Notes: generated by a model from the letters alone, not told the origin. A stretch of 64,000 nucleotides of DNA from Pseudomonas poae (GCF_001439785.1 NZ_JYLI01000001.1:372001-436000); one strand, 5' to 3'; positions 1 through 10,329 are shown, counted from the stretch's first letter. Program-made: numbers and translations.

Positions 1-1
1 A

Positions 2-1633
2 AAAGAAACCTTTTCAGACGGCACCTCAGCGCTGGTAACGCAGAAATCACTGGCCGACGACGCTTTTACCCTGCCCCGGGTCAATGGCTTTGACCTGATC
101 AACGAGGGCAAGGTCTACCGTTACGATACCCACACACCTGATTTATTGACTGACCTAGAATCGGCCGATCACTTTAAACCGCTCGAAGGTTTCGAAGCGA
201 TTTGCCAAGCCCCGACTGGGCTTACTGGCCGATTCAGGCGCGGAGTCAATGACACCTGTTTCTCCAAGATCATCCACAACGTATCCAGTGAATTGACCCA
301 GGAACAGCAAGCGCTTGAGCATGTGCGGCTGTTCCCCTCGGCACCGAAGCTGTTCAATAAGGACCAGTTCGTCATTTTCGAGCGACGCCGCTTCAAGTTG
401 GTTGAAGGCGAAATGGGCCCCCAACTGATGCCGGTCCTGGATAAAAAACGTATCACCTACAAGGACACCATCAAAGGTACGATCAAACAAGATCCACTAT
501 TTGGCTTTCACGCTCCGCGGGAAAAGATAGCGTTGGCGCAGCAAAGCCGGGTGGTCAAGCTCAACAGTATAAGCACTGTGTGCGATGACAAGCGCGAGCT
601 TCGAGGTATCGTGGTTGAGGACTCGATCAATAAAAGTTCCAGTCAATACCTGGTGATCGAAGCGGATATCGGCGAGTTTTACTTTGCGAGACTGAACAAA
701 GCGCCTGGCGACGAACTAACTTTTATAAAATGCACGCCCAAAGAACTGCCGTTGATCAAGAGCTATAAGGCGGAGCTAAGCCTCCGCCAAGGCGTATCCA
801 AAGCCCCCATTGATAACGATTTTATTGCCTTGCCGAAACTCAATGTGGCGTTTCAAGCGTTGGAGCGTTCTGGCTATACGAGAGAGGGCATCGATGATCT
901 AAAAGCCTATTGTAAAGATCTGACCCCGGAACAGCAGCGTGAAGTCGTTTATCAACTGCAACGGCACGACGCGCTCGGTAAAGCCGACATTGCACTAAGG
1001 CCGATAAAAGTAGCCGCATTGGATAAACCTGCTGCCTTCGCAACATGGCCTGCTGAGCAACAGAACAAATTCTATGCACAACAAGCCAAGTCCGATGTCA
1101 ATCGTGCAATGAAAGCAACAGGGCTGGGTCCCGGTAACCAACTGATTACCAAGGCGGACGAAGCGCGCGCACAGGCCGCAACAGAGACTATCGGATGGTT
1201 ACGTCATACTGCGCATTATAGTGCGCCGAACCGCGCCAACCTGGTGCTGAAAACCGGCGCGGGCAACTGTGGAGAAATGGCACTGGTGTCAAAGGACATC
1301 ATCAATAAGAGCGGCGGTCGTGCCTATGAATGGCATGCCTCGAATGCCCATGTATTCACAGTAGTCGGCGGCCCCTCGACGTTAGCCTCGGATACAGTCG
1401 ACTTTTCCGAGGCGGCCTGGAAAGACGCCTGGATCGTCGATCCATGGGCCGACATTGCCTGTCCCGCTCGCGAATACACACAGAAATTGAAGGACGTCAT
1501 GACCCAGTGGCAACGTAAAAACATAAAGATATTGGCGGGAGGAAAGCCTATCAGCCCGTTGGACGACGACTGGATCAATGATCTTATAAAAAAACCAAAA
1601 GCTCCCTTTACTCACGGGTATATGCGCACCTGA
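2..1633 (+). CDS. C-terminal part of a large toxin-like protein with a Cys-His-Asp domain (5' end outside window)
   Basis: The frame is open from base 2 to the TGA at 1631-1633 (543 codons) with no start codon needed inside the window, so the gene enters from the left. The early part resembles the long poorly characterised Pseudomonas toxin or effector-like proteins with dermonecrotic-toxin-type architecture. The last 150 residues carry a papain/transglutaminase-like pattern: Cys in GNCGE (codon 1268-1270), His in NAHVF (1349-1351) and Asp in IVDPW (1439-1441). That order and spacing fit a C58-type or deamidase-like fold as in YopT/AvrPphB or PaTox-P, but the family is inferred from the motif only. 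Codon use is less GC-rich than in the mtl genes that follow, suggesting an accessory gene. Nothing in the visible part shows how it is secreted. Confidence 0.6.
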   Translation, partial: KETFSDGTSALVTQKSLADDAFTLPRVNGFDLINEGKVYRYDTHTPDLLTDLESADHFKPLEGFEAICQAPTGLTGRFRRGVNDTCFSKIIHNVSSELTQEQQALEHVRLFPSAPKLFNKDQFVIFERRRFKLVEGEMGPQLMPVLDKKRITYKDTIKGTIKQDPLFGFHAPREKIALAQQSRVVKLNSISTVCDDKRELRGIVVEDSINKSSSQYLVIEADIGEFYFARLNKAPGDELTFIKCTPKELPLIKSYKAELSLRQGVSKAPIDNDFIALPKLNVAFQALERSGYTREGIDDLKAYCKDLTPEQQREVVYQLQRHDALGKADIALRPIKVAALDKPAAFATWPAEQQNKFYAQQAKSDVNRAMKATGLGPGNQLITKADEARAQAATETIGWLRHTAHYSAPNRANLVLKTGAGNCGEMALVSKDIINKSGGRAYEWHASNAHVFTVVGGPSTLASDTVDFSEAAWKDAWIVDPWADIACPAREYTQKLKDVMTQWQRKNIKILAGGKPISPLDDDWINDLIKKPKAPFTHGYMRT

Positions 1634-1650
1634 TACCCAATACTGGAGCA

Positions 1651-1680
1651 AGCGCGCCGTCGCCGGGTGGTCGGCGCGCT
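1651..1680 (+). terminator. Hairpin after the toxin-like gene, probable terminator
   Basis: A 9-bp GC-rich stem (agcgcgccg at 1651-1659 with cggcgcgct at 1672-1680) begins 18 bases after the stop codon. Only two T residues follow, so termination is plausible but not certain. Confidence 0.45.
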
Positions 1681-1759
1681 TTGCCAGAGCCTCATCTGAC
1701 ACACCTGGCTCCATTGCGAACCAGTGCAAAAAAGTATCAGCGAACGTGCACCAACGGAT

Positions 1760-1788
1760 TTGTCACAACTGCATTTCAAGGCTGTAAT
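1760..1788 (+). promoter_or_regulatory. Candidate sigma-70 promoter of the mtl operon
   Basis: TTGTCA at 1760-1765 and TGTAAT at 1783-1788 are separated by exactly 17 bases and lie about 90 bases before the mtlE start. TGTCACAACT, which begins inside the -35 box, has an 8/10 direct-repeat partner TGACACACCT at 1697-1706, a layout compatible with an AraC-type activator such as MtlR. The activator role is inference. Confidence 0.5.
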
Positions 1789-1877
1789 CAACGCACACTC
1801 TTCCTGGTTTCATGTAGGAAGACACAACAACAATAACTGTCCTTCTGTAGCCCCTGGGCGCGGAAATGGAGTGCGCG

Positions 1878-3200
1878 ATGAAGTTCACAGCAAAAGCTCT
1901 AATTGCCTTTTCCTGCATGACAGCAGGCATGACCCTCAGTGCCGTCAGCCTTGGCGCGCAGACCCTGACCATTGCCACCGTCAACAACAGCGACATGATC
2001 CGCATGCAAAAGCTCTCGAAAACCTTCGAGACCGAGCACCCGGAGATCAAGCTGAACTGGGTGGTGCTCGAAGAAAATGTCCTGCGTCAACGTCTCACCA
2101 CCGACATCGCCACCCAGGGCGGTCAGTTCGACGTGCTCACCATCGGCATGTACGAAGCTGCACTGTGGGGCGCCAAGGGTTGGCTCGAACCGATGAAGGA
2201 CCTGCCGGCTTCCTACGACCTCGATGATGTATTCCCTTCGGTGCGTGACGGCTTGTCGGTCAAGGGTTCGCTGTACGCCCTGCCGTTCTACGCCGAAAGC
2301 TCGATCACCTACTACCGCACCGATCTGTTCAAGGACGCCGGGCTGACCATGCCCGAGCACCCGACCTGGAGCCAGATCGGCGAATACGCGGCCAAACTCA
2401 CCGACAAGTCCAAAGAGCAGTATGGCCTGTGCCTGCGCGGCAAGGCCGGTTGGGGCGAAAACATGGCGCTGATCACCACCCTGGCCAACGGCTACGGCGC
2501 GCGCTGGTTCGATGAGAAGTGGCAGCCCGAGTTCAACGGCCCTGAGTGGAAAGACGCACTGAACTTCTACGTCGACAACATGAAGAAATCCGGCCCGCCG
2601 GGCGCGTCCAGCAATGGTTTCAACGAGAACCTGGCGCTGTTCAACAGCGGCAAGTGCGCCATCTGGGTCGATGCCAGCGTGGCCGGCTCGTTCGTCACCG
2701 ACAAGACCCAGAGCAAAGTGGCTGACCATGTCGGCTTCACCTTCGCGCCTCACGAAAAAACCGACAAGGGCACCTCCTGGCTGTACTCCTGGAGCCTGGC
2801 GATTCCGACCAGCTCCAAGGCCAAGGACGCCGCCAAGGTGTTCACCAGCTGGGCCACCTCCAAAGAATATGGCGCTTTGGTCGCCAAGACCGACGGCGTG
2901 GCCAATGTACCGCCAGGCACGCGCAAGTCGACCTACAGCGACGAGTACATGAAGGCAGCACCCTTTGCCAAAGTGACCCTGGAATCGCTGAAAGTCGCCG
3001 ACCCGACCAAGCCGACACTCAAGCCGGTGCCGTATATCGGCATCCAGTTGGTGACCATTCCCGAGTTCCAGGCGATTGGTACGCAAGTGGGCAAGTTCTT
3101 CTCCGGTGCCTTGACCGGTCAGCAGACAGTCGACCAGGCATTGGCCGCCGCTCAGACCACCACCGAGCGTGAAATGAAGCGGGCGGGTTATCCCAAATAA
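1878..3200 (+). CDS. mtlE: Polyol ABC transporter, periplasmic substrate-binding protein MtlE
   Basis: This is a family 1 extracellular solute-binding protein of 440 residues and first gene of a seven-gene operon whose order matches the P. fluorescens mannitol/sorbitol/arabitol operon mtlEFGKDYZ. A Sec signal peptide covers about residues 1-28, with likely cleavage after SLGA. I take the ATG at 1878 rather than the in-frame ATG at 1866, because GGAG at 1868-1871 is well placed for 1878. It would bind polyols in the periplasm and deliver them to MtlFG. A REP palindrome directly after the stop may stabilise this part of the message, which would fit the need for excess binding protein. Confidence 0.92.
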   Translation: MKFTAKALIAFSCMTAGMTLSAVSLGAQTLTIATVNNSDMIRMQKLSKTFETEHPEIKLNWVVLEENVLRQRLTTDIATQGGQFDVLTIGMYEAALWGAKGWLEPMKDLPASYDLDDVFPSVRDGLSVKGSLYALPFYAESSITYYRTDLFKDAGLTMPEHPTWSQIGEYAAKLTDKSKEQYGLCLRGKAGWGENMALITTLANGYGARWFDEKWQPEFNGPEWKDALNFYVDNMKKSGPPGASSNGFNENLALFNSGKCAIWVDASVAGSFVTDKTQSKVADHVGFTFAPHEKTDKGTSWLYSWSLAIPTSSKAKDAAKVFTSWATSKEYGALVAKTDGVANVPPGTRKSTYSDEYMKAAPFAKVTLESLKVADPTKPTLKPVPYIGIQLVTIPEFQAIGTQVGKFFSGALTGQQTVDQALAAAQTTTEREMKRAGYPK

Positions 3201-3218
3201 AGTGGGAATACCACAGTA

Positions 3219-3250
3219 AATATGGGAGGGGGCTTGCCCCCTCCCATATT
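3219..3250. repeat. Solo REP palindrome between mtlE and mtlF
   Basis: This is a perfect 14-bp inverted repeat around CTTG (arms 3219-3232 and 3237-3250), with the GGGAGGGGGCTTGCCCCC core typical of one P. fluorescens REP class. The same core recurs in the REPIN at 7664-7750. It sits inside a transcribed intercistronic gap. Confidence 0.85.
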
Positions 3251-3299
3251 GACAGCGCTTCGATCCTTGCTCTGCACGCACCTGACTGGTCTGATCCCC

Positions 3300-4190
3300 A
3301 TGAATAAGACACCCAAAAACCGTCTGGCCAACCCCGGCTGGTTTCTCGTCAGCCCTTCGGTAGCCTTGCTGCTGTTGTGGATGATCGTGCCACTGGGCAT
3401 GACCCTGTACTTTTCACTGATCCGTTACAACTTGCTTTACCCCGGTGAAAACGCGTTCGTGGGGCTGGAGAACTTCACGTATTTCGTCACCGACTCGGGC
3501 TTCCTGCCCGGCGCCACCAACACGCTGTTGCTGGTAGGCAGCGTGCTGTTGATCAGCGTGGTGTTCGGCGTGCTGATCAGTGCACTGCTCGAGGCCAGTG
3601 AGTTCCTTGGCCGTGGCCTGGTGCGGGTGATGCTGATTTCGCCGTTTTTCATCATGCCCACCGTTGGCGCGCTGATCTGGAAGAACCTGATTTTTCACCC
3701 GGTGTCAGGAATTCTCGCCGCCGTGTGGAAGTTTTTTGGCGCCGAACCGGTGGACTGGCTGGCGCACTACCCGCTGCTTTCGATCATCATCATTGTGTCG
3801 TGGCAATGGCTGCCCTTCGCGATCCTGCTGCTGATGACGGCCATGCAGTCTCTGGACCAGGAACAAAAGGAAGCCGCCCGCCTGGACGGTGCCGGCGCCA
3901 TCGCGATCTTCTGGCACCTGACCCTGCCGCACCTGGCCCGGCCGATTGCGGTGGTGGTGATGATCGAAACCATCTTTCTGCTCTCGGTGTTCGCCGAAAT
4001 CTTCACCACGACCAACGGCGGCCCCGGTTACGCCTCGACCAACCTCGCCTACCTGATCTACAACCAGGCGCTGGTGCAGTTCGACGTGGGCATGGCCTCG
4101 GCCGGCGGCTTGATCGCTGTGGTCATCGCCAATATCGCGGCGATCATCCTGGTGCGGATGATCGGCAAAAACCTGACTGACAAGCCTTGA
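3300..4190 (+). CDS. mtlF: Polyol ABC transporter permease MtlF
   Basis: This 296-residue inner-membrane protein has about six hydrophobic segments and the cytoplasmic EAA loop of importer permeases (EAARLDGAGA, residues 191-200), which docks on the ATPase. The frame is open further upstream through the REP palindrome. The ATG at 3300 gives a normal MalF-type N-terminus, so the upstream extension is rejected. With MtlG it forms the channel for polyols delivered by MtlE. It is 99 bases behind mtlE and 10 bases ahead of mtlG. Confidence 0.92.
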   Translation: MNKTPKNRLANPGWFLVSPSVALLLLWMIVPLGMTLYFSLIRYNLLYPGENAFVGLENFTYFVTDSGFLPGATNTLLLVGSVLLISVVFGVLISALLEASEFLGRGLVRVMLISPFFIMPTVGALIWKNLIFHPVSGILAAVWKFFGAEPVDWLAHYPLLSIIIIVSWQWLPFAILLLMTAMQSLDQEQKEAARLDGAGAIAIFWHLTLPHLARPIAVVVMIETIFLLSVFAEIFTTTNGGPGYASTNLAYLIYNQALVQFDVGMASAGGLIAVVIANIAAIILVRMIGKNLTDKP

Positions 4191-4200
4191 GGGCCGCGCC

Positions 4201-5031
4201 ATGACGCTTCAACAATCCCGCCGCCTGCAAAGCCTGTTGCTCGGCACGTTGGCCTGGGCCATCGCGATCCTGATTTTCTTCCCGATCTTCTGGATGGTGC
4301 TGACCAGCTTCAAGACCGAAATCGACGCGTTCGCCACGCCGCCGCAGTTCATCTTCACGCCGACGCTGGAGAACTACCTGCACATCAACGAGCGCAGCAA
4401 CTACTTCGCGTATGCGTGGAACTCGGTGCTGATTTCGTTCAGCGCCACCGCGCTGTGCCTGCTGATCTCGGTGCCCGCTGCCTACTCCATGGCGTTCTAC
4501 GAGACCAAACGCACCAAAGGCACGCTGCTGTGGATGCTGTCCACCAAGATGCTGCCGCCCGTGGGTGTACTGATGCCGATCTACCTGCTGGCCAAGAGCT
4601 TTGGCCTGCTGGATACGCGCATCGCGCTGATCATCATCTACACCCTGATCAACCTGCCGATCGTGGTGTGGATGGTGTACACCTACTTCAAGGACATTCC
4701 CAAGGACATCCTCGAAGCCGCCCGCCTGGACGGCGCCACCCTGTGGCAGGAAATGGTCCGCGTGCTGCTGCCGATCGCCAAGGGCGGCCTTGCCTCCACG
4801 GTGCTGCTGTCGCTGATCCTGTGCTGGAACGAGGCGTTCTGGTCGCTGAACCTCACCTCCTCCAGTGCCGCGCCACTGACCGCATTGATTGCCTCCTACT
4901 CCAGCCCCGAAGGTTTGTTCTGGGCCAAATTGTCCGCCGTTTCGACCCTCGCCTGTGCGCCGATCCTGATTTTTGGCTGGATCAGCCAGAAGCAACTGGT
5001 ACGTGGCTTGTCCTTCGGCGCCGTCAAATAA
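4201..5031 (+). CDS. mtlG: Polyol ABC transporter permease MtlG
   Basis: This 276-residue MalG-type permease has an N-terminal membrane anchor at about residues 12-34, further membrane spans, and an EAA loop at 172-178 (EAARLDG) resembling that of MtlF. The ATG at 4201 follows the mtlF stop by 10 bases, with a GAGG ribosome-binding site overlapping that stop, so the two permeases are probably made in equal amounts. It is the partner of MtlF in the polyol importer. Confidence 0.92.
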   Translation: MTLQQSRRLQSLLLGTLAWAIAILIFFPIFWMVLTSFKTEIDAFATPPQFIFTPTLENYLHINERSNYFAYAWNSVLISFSATALCLLISVPAAYSMAFYETKRTKGTLLWMLSTKMLPPVGVLMPIYLLAKSFGLLDTRIALIIIYTLINLPIVVWMVYTYFKDIPKDILEAARLDGATLWQEMVRVLLPIAKGGLASTVLLSLILCWNEAFWSLNLTSSSAAPLTALIASYSSPEGLFWAKLSAVSTLACAPILIFGWISQKQLVRGLSFGAVK

Positions 5032-5055
5032 TAATTGCAAGCGGAGGCCCATCTC

Positions 5056-6159
<1,104 letters not shown>

Positions 6160-6177
6160 TTTTGCGAGTATTTTCTG

Positions 6178-7659
6178 ATGAAACTGAATAAGCAGAACCT
6201 TACCCAACTGGCTCCTGAAGTGCAGCTGCCGGCCTACGCTCTCGCTGACACGCGCCAGGGCATCGCCCATATCGGCGTCGGCGGCTTTCATCGCGCGCAT
6301 CAGGCGTACTACACCGATGCCTTGATGAATTCAGGCGAGGGCCTGGACTGGAGCATTTGCGGGGTCGGCCTGCGTACCGAGGACCGCAAGGCCCGCGACG
6401 ACCTGGCCGGCCAGGACTATCTGTTCACCCTGTATGAACTGGGCGACACCGACGACACCCAAGTGCGCGTGATCGGCTCGATCAGCGACATGCTGCTGGC
6501 CGAGGACGGCGCCCAGGCATTGATCGACAAACTGGCCGACCCGGCGATTCGCATCGTCTCGCTGACCATCACCGAAGGCGGCTACTGCATCGACGACAGC
6601 ACCGGCGAATTCATGGCCCACCTGCCGCAGATCCAGCATGACCTGGCGCACCCCACAACGCCGACCACCGTGTTCGGTTTCATCTGCGCCGCACTGACCC
6701 GCCGCCGCGCCGCCGGCACCCCGGCGTTTACCGTGATGTCCTGCGATAACCTGCCGCACAACGGCGCCGTCACGCGCAAGGCGCTGCTGGCGTTTGCCGC
6801 CCTGCACAATGCCGACCTGCACGACTGGATCAAGGCCAACGTGAGTTTCCCCAATGCCATGGTCGACCGCATTACACCCATGACCAGCACCGCCCATCGC
6901 CTGCAACTGCACGACGAGCACGGCATCGACGATGCCTGGCCAGTGGTGTGCGAACCCTTTGTGCAATGGGTGCTGGAAGACAACTTCGTCAACGGCCGCC
7001 CGGCCTGGGAAAAAGTGGGGGTGCAGTTCACCGATGACGTGACGCCCTATGAAGAAATGAAGATCGGCCTGCTCAACGGCAGCCACCTGGCGCTGACCTA
7101 CCTGGGCTTTCTCAAGGGTTACCGGTTCGTGCACGAGACCATGAACGACCCGGTGTTCGTGGCATACATGCGCGCCTACATGGACCTGGACGTCACGCCG
7201 AACCTGGCGCCAGTACCGGGCATCGACCTGACTGAGTACAAACAGACGCTGGTGGACCGCTTCTCCAACCAGGCGATTGCCGATCAGCTGGAGCGCGTGT
7301 GTTCGGACGGTTCGTCGAAGTTTCCCAAGTTCACCGTGCCAACCATCAACCGCTTGATTGCAGATGGCCGCGAGACCGAACGCGCCGCGTTGGTGGTTGC
7401 GGCCTGGGCCTTGTATTTGAAGGGGTTGGATGAGAATGGCGTGAGCTACAAGATCCCGGATCCACGTGCCGAGTTTTGCCAGGATCTGGTGAGCGATGAC
7501 GCGCTGATCAGCAAGCGCTTGCTGGGCTTTGAAGAGATTTTCGGCACGGCTATTCCCAACTCGCCTGAGTTTGTGGCAGCGTTCGAGCGGTGTTTTGTGA
7601 GCTTGCGTGACAACGGCGTCACGGCAACCCTACAGAACCTCCTGAAGAAACCGGCTTAA
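6178..7659 (+). CDS. mtlD: Mannitol 2-dehydrogenase MtlD
   Basis: This NAD-dependent polyol dehydrogenase oxidises D-mannitol to D-fructose, and in this operon also D-arabitol to D-xylulose and sorbitol to fructose. Its 493 residues equal the length of the characterised P. fluorescens enzyme. The nucleotide-binding GVGGFHRAH is at residues 33-41. The catalytic block KIGLLNGSH holds the Lys, Asn and His known from the structure as K295, N300 and H303, in the same spacing. A REPIN follows directly and separates the transport and dehydrogenase genes from the two kinases. Confidence 0.95.
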   Translation: MKLNKQNLTQLAPEVQLPAYALADTRQGIAHIGVGGFHRAHQAYYTDALMNSGEGLDWSICGVGLRTEDRKARDDLAGQDYLFTLYELGDTDDTQVRVIGSISDMLLAEDGAQALIDKLADPAIRIVSLTITEGGYCIDDSTGEFMAHLPQIQHDLAHPTTPTTVFGFICAALTRRRAAGTPAFTVMSCDNLPHNGAVTRKALLAFAALHNADLHDWIKANVSFPNAMVDRITPMTSTAHRLQLHDEHGIDDAWPVVCEPFVQWVLEDNFVNGRPAWEKVGVQFTDDVTPYEEMKIGLLNGSHLALTYLGFLKGYRFVHETMNDPVFVAYMRAYMDLDVTPNLAPVPGIDLTEYKQTLVDRFSNQAIADQLERVCSDGSSKFPKFTVPTINRLIADGRETERAALVVAAWALYLKGLDENGVSYKIPDPRAEFCQDLVSDDALISKRLLGFEEIFGTAIPNSPEFVAAFERCFVSLRDNGVTATLQNLLKKPA

Positions 7660-7663
7660 CAAT

Positions 7664-7750
7664 GTGGGAGGGGGCTTGCCCCCGATAGCAGTGGGTCAGT
7701 GATAGATTTATTAACTGACACACCCTCATCGGGGGCAAGCCCCCTCCCAC
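7664..7750. repeat. REPIN (paired REP palindromes) between mtlD and mtlY
   Basis: Two inverted copies of GTGGGAGGGGGCTTGCCCCC form the ends of an 87-base element, with a less conserved middle that can itself fold. This is the doublet form in which REPs are mobilised in P. fluorescens. It lies inside the operon, so it will be present in the mtl mRNA as a long hairpin. Confidence 0.9.
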
Positions 7751-7800
7751 ATTTAACCGGGTTGCCAATCCAAAAAAACAATACTGCTGAGCACACCATC

Positions 7801-9282
7801 ATGACCCAGCAAAACCTGTTCCTCGGCATCGACTGCGGCACTCAAGGCACCAAGGCCATTGTTCTCGACGCGTCCACCGGCAAGGTGCTGGGTCTGGGCG
7901 CCGCCGCACATACCCTGATAAGCGGCGCCAATGGCCGCCGCGAACAGCACACCCAGGAATGGCTGGATGCGTTCACCGAAGCCACCCATCGCGCCCTGCA
8001 ACAGGCCGGCGTGGATGGCCGGGACATCCTCGGCATCGGCGTTTCCGGCCAGCAACACGGCCTGGTGCTGCTCGACGACGAAGGCCAGGTACTGCGCCCG
8101 GCCAAGCTGTGGTGCGACACCGAAACCGCGCCTGAAAATGACCGATTGCTGCAGTACCTGGGCGGCGAGCGCGGTTCGCTGGAGCGCCTGGGCGTGGCGA
8201 TTGCGCCCGGTTACACGGTGTCCAAACTGCTGTGGACCCGTGAACAGCACCCGCAAGTGTTCAGCCGCATTGCGCATATCCTGCTGCCCCACGACTACCT
8301 GAACTACTGGCTGACCGGCCGGGCCGTGGCGGAATACGGCGATGCGTCGGGCACCGGTTATTTCAACGTGCGCACCCGTGAATGGGATGTGGCGCTGCTT
8401 GAACACATCGACCCCAGCGGTCGCCTGGTAGCGGCCTTGCCCGAGCTGATCGAAGCCGATCAAGCGGTGGGCACGATCCTCCCCGCCATCGCCGAACGCC
8501 TGGGCATCAACCCCAACGCCCTCGTCGCAAGTGGCGGCGGTGACAATATGATGGGCGCCATCGGCACCGGTAATATCGCGCCGGGCGTGATCACCATGAG
8601 CCTGGGTTCATCGGGCACCGTCTACGCGTTTTCGGACCAACCCAACGTGAGCCCACAAGCCTCGGTGGCGACCTTCTGCGCCTCCAGCGGCGGCTGGCTG
8701 CCGTTGATCTGCACGATGAACCTGACCAACGCCACCGGGGTGATGCGCGAGCTGTTCGAGCTGGACCTGCCGGCCTTCAACGCCTTGGTCGAACAGGCCC
8801 CGATTGGCGCCGAAGGCGTGAGCATGCTGCCGTTTCTCAACGGCGAGCGCGTGCCCGCCCTGCCCCATGCCACCGGCAGCCTGCACGGCCTGACCATGAC
8901 CAACCTGACCCGCGCCAACCTGTGCCGCGCCGTGGTCGAAGGCACCACCTTCGGTCTGCGCTACGGCCTCGACCTGCTGCGCGAGACCGGCCTGCAAAGC
9001 CAGAGCATCCGCCTGATCGGCGGCGGGTCGAAAAGCCCGGTGTGGCGGCAGATGGTTGCCGATATCATGAACACCGAAGTGGTCTGCACCGAACAAAGCG
9101 AAGCCGCCGCCCTGGGCGCGGCGATCCAGGCGGCGTGGTGCCAGAGCGGCGAATCCCTGGCCAGCCTGTGCGACAAATGCGTGAGCGTCGACCCGGCCAG
9201 CCGTACGCTGCCGGTCGCGGCCAATGTCAGCGCCTATCAACAGGCGTACGAGCGTTATCAACAGCTAGTGGCAACCCTTTAA
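7801..9282 (+). CDS. mtlY: Xylulokinase MtlY
   Basis: This FGGY-family kinase of 493 residues phosphorylates D-xylulose made from arabitol, feeding the pentose phosphate pathway. The N-terminal phosphate-binding motif GIDCGTQGTK is visible, and the second ATPase half carries the GGGSKSPVWRQ adenosine motif. The frame is open upstream into the REPIN; the ATG at 7801 gives the conserved MTQQNLFLGID start. It has its own leader behind the REPIN and is followed after 12 bases by mtlZ. Confidence 0.92.
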   Translation: MTQQNLFLGIDCGTQGTKAIVLDASTGKVLGLGAAAHTLISGANGRREQHTQEWLDAFTEATHRALQQAGVDGRDILGIGVSGQQHGLVLLDDEGQVLRPAKLWCDTETAPENDRLLQYLGGERGSLERLGVAIAPGYTVSKLLWTREQHPQVFSRIAHILLPHDYLNYWLTGRAVAEYGDASGTGYFNVRTREWDVALLEHIDPSGRLVAALPELIEADQAVGTILPAIAERLGINPNALVASGGGDNMMGAIGTGNIAPGVITMSLGSSGTVYAFSDQPNVSPQASVATFCASSGGWLPLICTMNLTNATGVMRELFELDLPAFNALVEQAPIGAEGVSMLPFLNGERVPALPHATGSLHGLTMTNLTRANLCRAVVEGTTFGLRYGLDLLRETGLQSQSIRLIGGGSKSPVWRQMVADIMNTEVVCTEQSEAAALGAAIQAAWCQSGESLASLCDKCVSVDPASRTLPVAANVSAYQQAYERYQQLVATL

Positions 9283-9294
9283 GAGCGAACGACT

Positions 9295-10233
9295 ATGTAT
9301 CTGGTGTGTGGTGAAGCGCTGTTTGATTTCTTCAGCGAAGAGGATGCCAGCGGGCTGGCGTCGAAGGTCAACTACAAGTCGATTGCCGGCGGTTCGCCGT
9401 TCAACGTCGCCGTCGGCTTGCGCCGCCTGGGCATCGAGGCGGGGCTGTTCGGCGGCGTGTCCACTGACTTCCTCGGTCGTCGCTTGGTGCAGGTGCTCCA
9501 GGACGAAGGCGTGAGTCAGCACTTTCTGGTGGAGTTCGCCGCGCCGACGACCCTGGCGATGGTCGCCGTGGGCGCCAATGGCTCACCGCAGTACAGTTTT
9601 CGAGGCGAAGGCTGCGCCGACCGGCAACTGCAAGTCGCGCACTTGCCGGTGCTGAGTGATGACGTGCGTGGGCTGCATATCGGCTCGTTCTCGCTGGTAG
9701 TGCAGCCGATTGGCGATACCCTGCTGGCACTGGTCCAGCGCGAAAGCGGTCGGCGCCTGATCAGCCTCGACCCTAACGTGCGCCTCAACCCGCAACCGGA
9801 TATCCAGTTATGGCGCGACCGCGTCGCGGAGCTGGCCAAACATGCCGACCTGATCAAGGTCAGCGACGAAGACCTGCACCTGCTCTACCCCGACCAATCC
9901 CCCGAAAGCGTGCTGCAAGGCTGGTTGCAGCACCGGTGCCAGTTGGTGTTTCTCACCCGTGGCGGTGACGGTGCCACGGTGTTCAGCCGCCAGCATGGCA
10001 CGTGGTCGCAACCGGCGGTCAAGGTGGTGATGGCCGACACCGTGGGCGCCGGCGATACCTTCCAGGCGGCGTTGATTGCCTGGCTGACCGAGCAGCAGTT
10101 GGATTCGGTCGACGGCCTGCAACAGCTCACCCGGGCGCAGATCGACGCCATGCTCGGCTTCGCGATTCGCGCAGCCGCCCTGACCTGCACCAAGACCGGC
10201 CCGGACTTGCCGTATCGCCAGCAGTTGGGCTGA
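9295..10233 (+). CDS. mtlZ: Fructokinase MtlZ (PfkB family)
   Basis: This 312-residue PfkB-family sugar kinase phosphorylates fructose released by MtlD. The N-terminal GEALFDFF and the C-terminal anion-hole/catalytic motif DTVGAGDTF are diagnostic, with the catalytic Asp in GAGD. It is the last gene of the polyol operon. Its reading frame is open again after the TGA for 31 codons (see the small ORF at 10246). Confidence 0.92.
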   Translation: MYLVCGEALFDFFSEEDASGLASKVNYKSIAGGSPFNVAVGLRRLGIEAGLFGGVSTDFLGRRLVQVLQDEGVSQHFLVEFAAPTTLAMVAVGANGSPQYSFRGEGCADRQLQVAHLPVLSDDVRGLHIGSFSLVVQPIGDTLLALVQRESGRRLISLDPNVRLNPQPDIQLWRDRVAELAKHADLIKVSDEDLHLLYPDQSPESVLQGWLQHRCQLVFLTRGGDGATVFSRQHGTWSQPAVKVVMADTVGAGDTFQAALIAWLTEQQLDSVDGLQQLTRAQIDAMLGFAIRAAALTCTKTGPDLPYRQQLG

Positions 10234-10245
10234 ACGCCCGGTTTC

Positions 10246-10329
10246 ATGATTAAGTTCGTGGACAAGGCCGGGAAAATCGAGGATGTGGCCTATCGCAAGC
10301 TGTCCGACGCGTGCAGCTTCCAGAATTGA
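10246..10329 (+). CDS. Possible small ORF or gene remnant after mtlZ
   Basis: A 27-codon frame starts with ATG 12 bases after the mtlZ stop, in the same frame as mtlZ, and ends with TGA at 10327-10329. Its codons look like normal Pseudomonas coding sequence (GAC AAG GCC, ATC GAG, CTG TCC GAC). I see no ribosome-binding site and do not recognise the product. It could be the relic of a longer gene or chance. Confidence 0.2.
   Translation: MIKFVDKAGKIEDVAYRKLSDACSFQN

Noticed and set aside
10234..10329. Stop-codon read-through of mtlZ into the following in-frame ORF
   Set aside because: MtlZ is already complete at its TGA with normal length; nothing near the stop suggests read-through.
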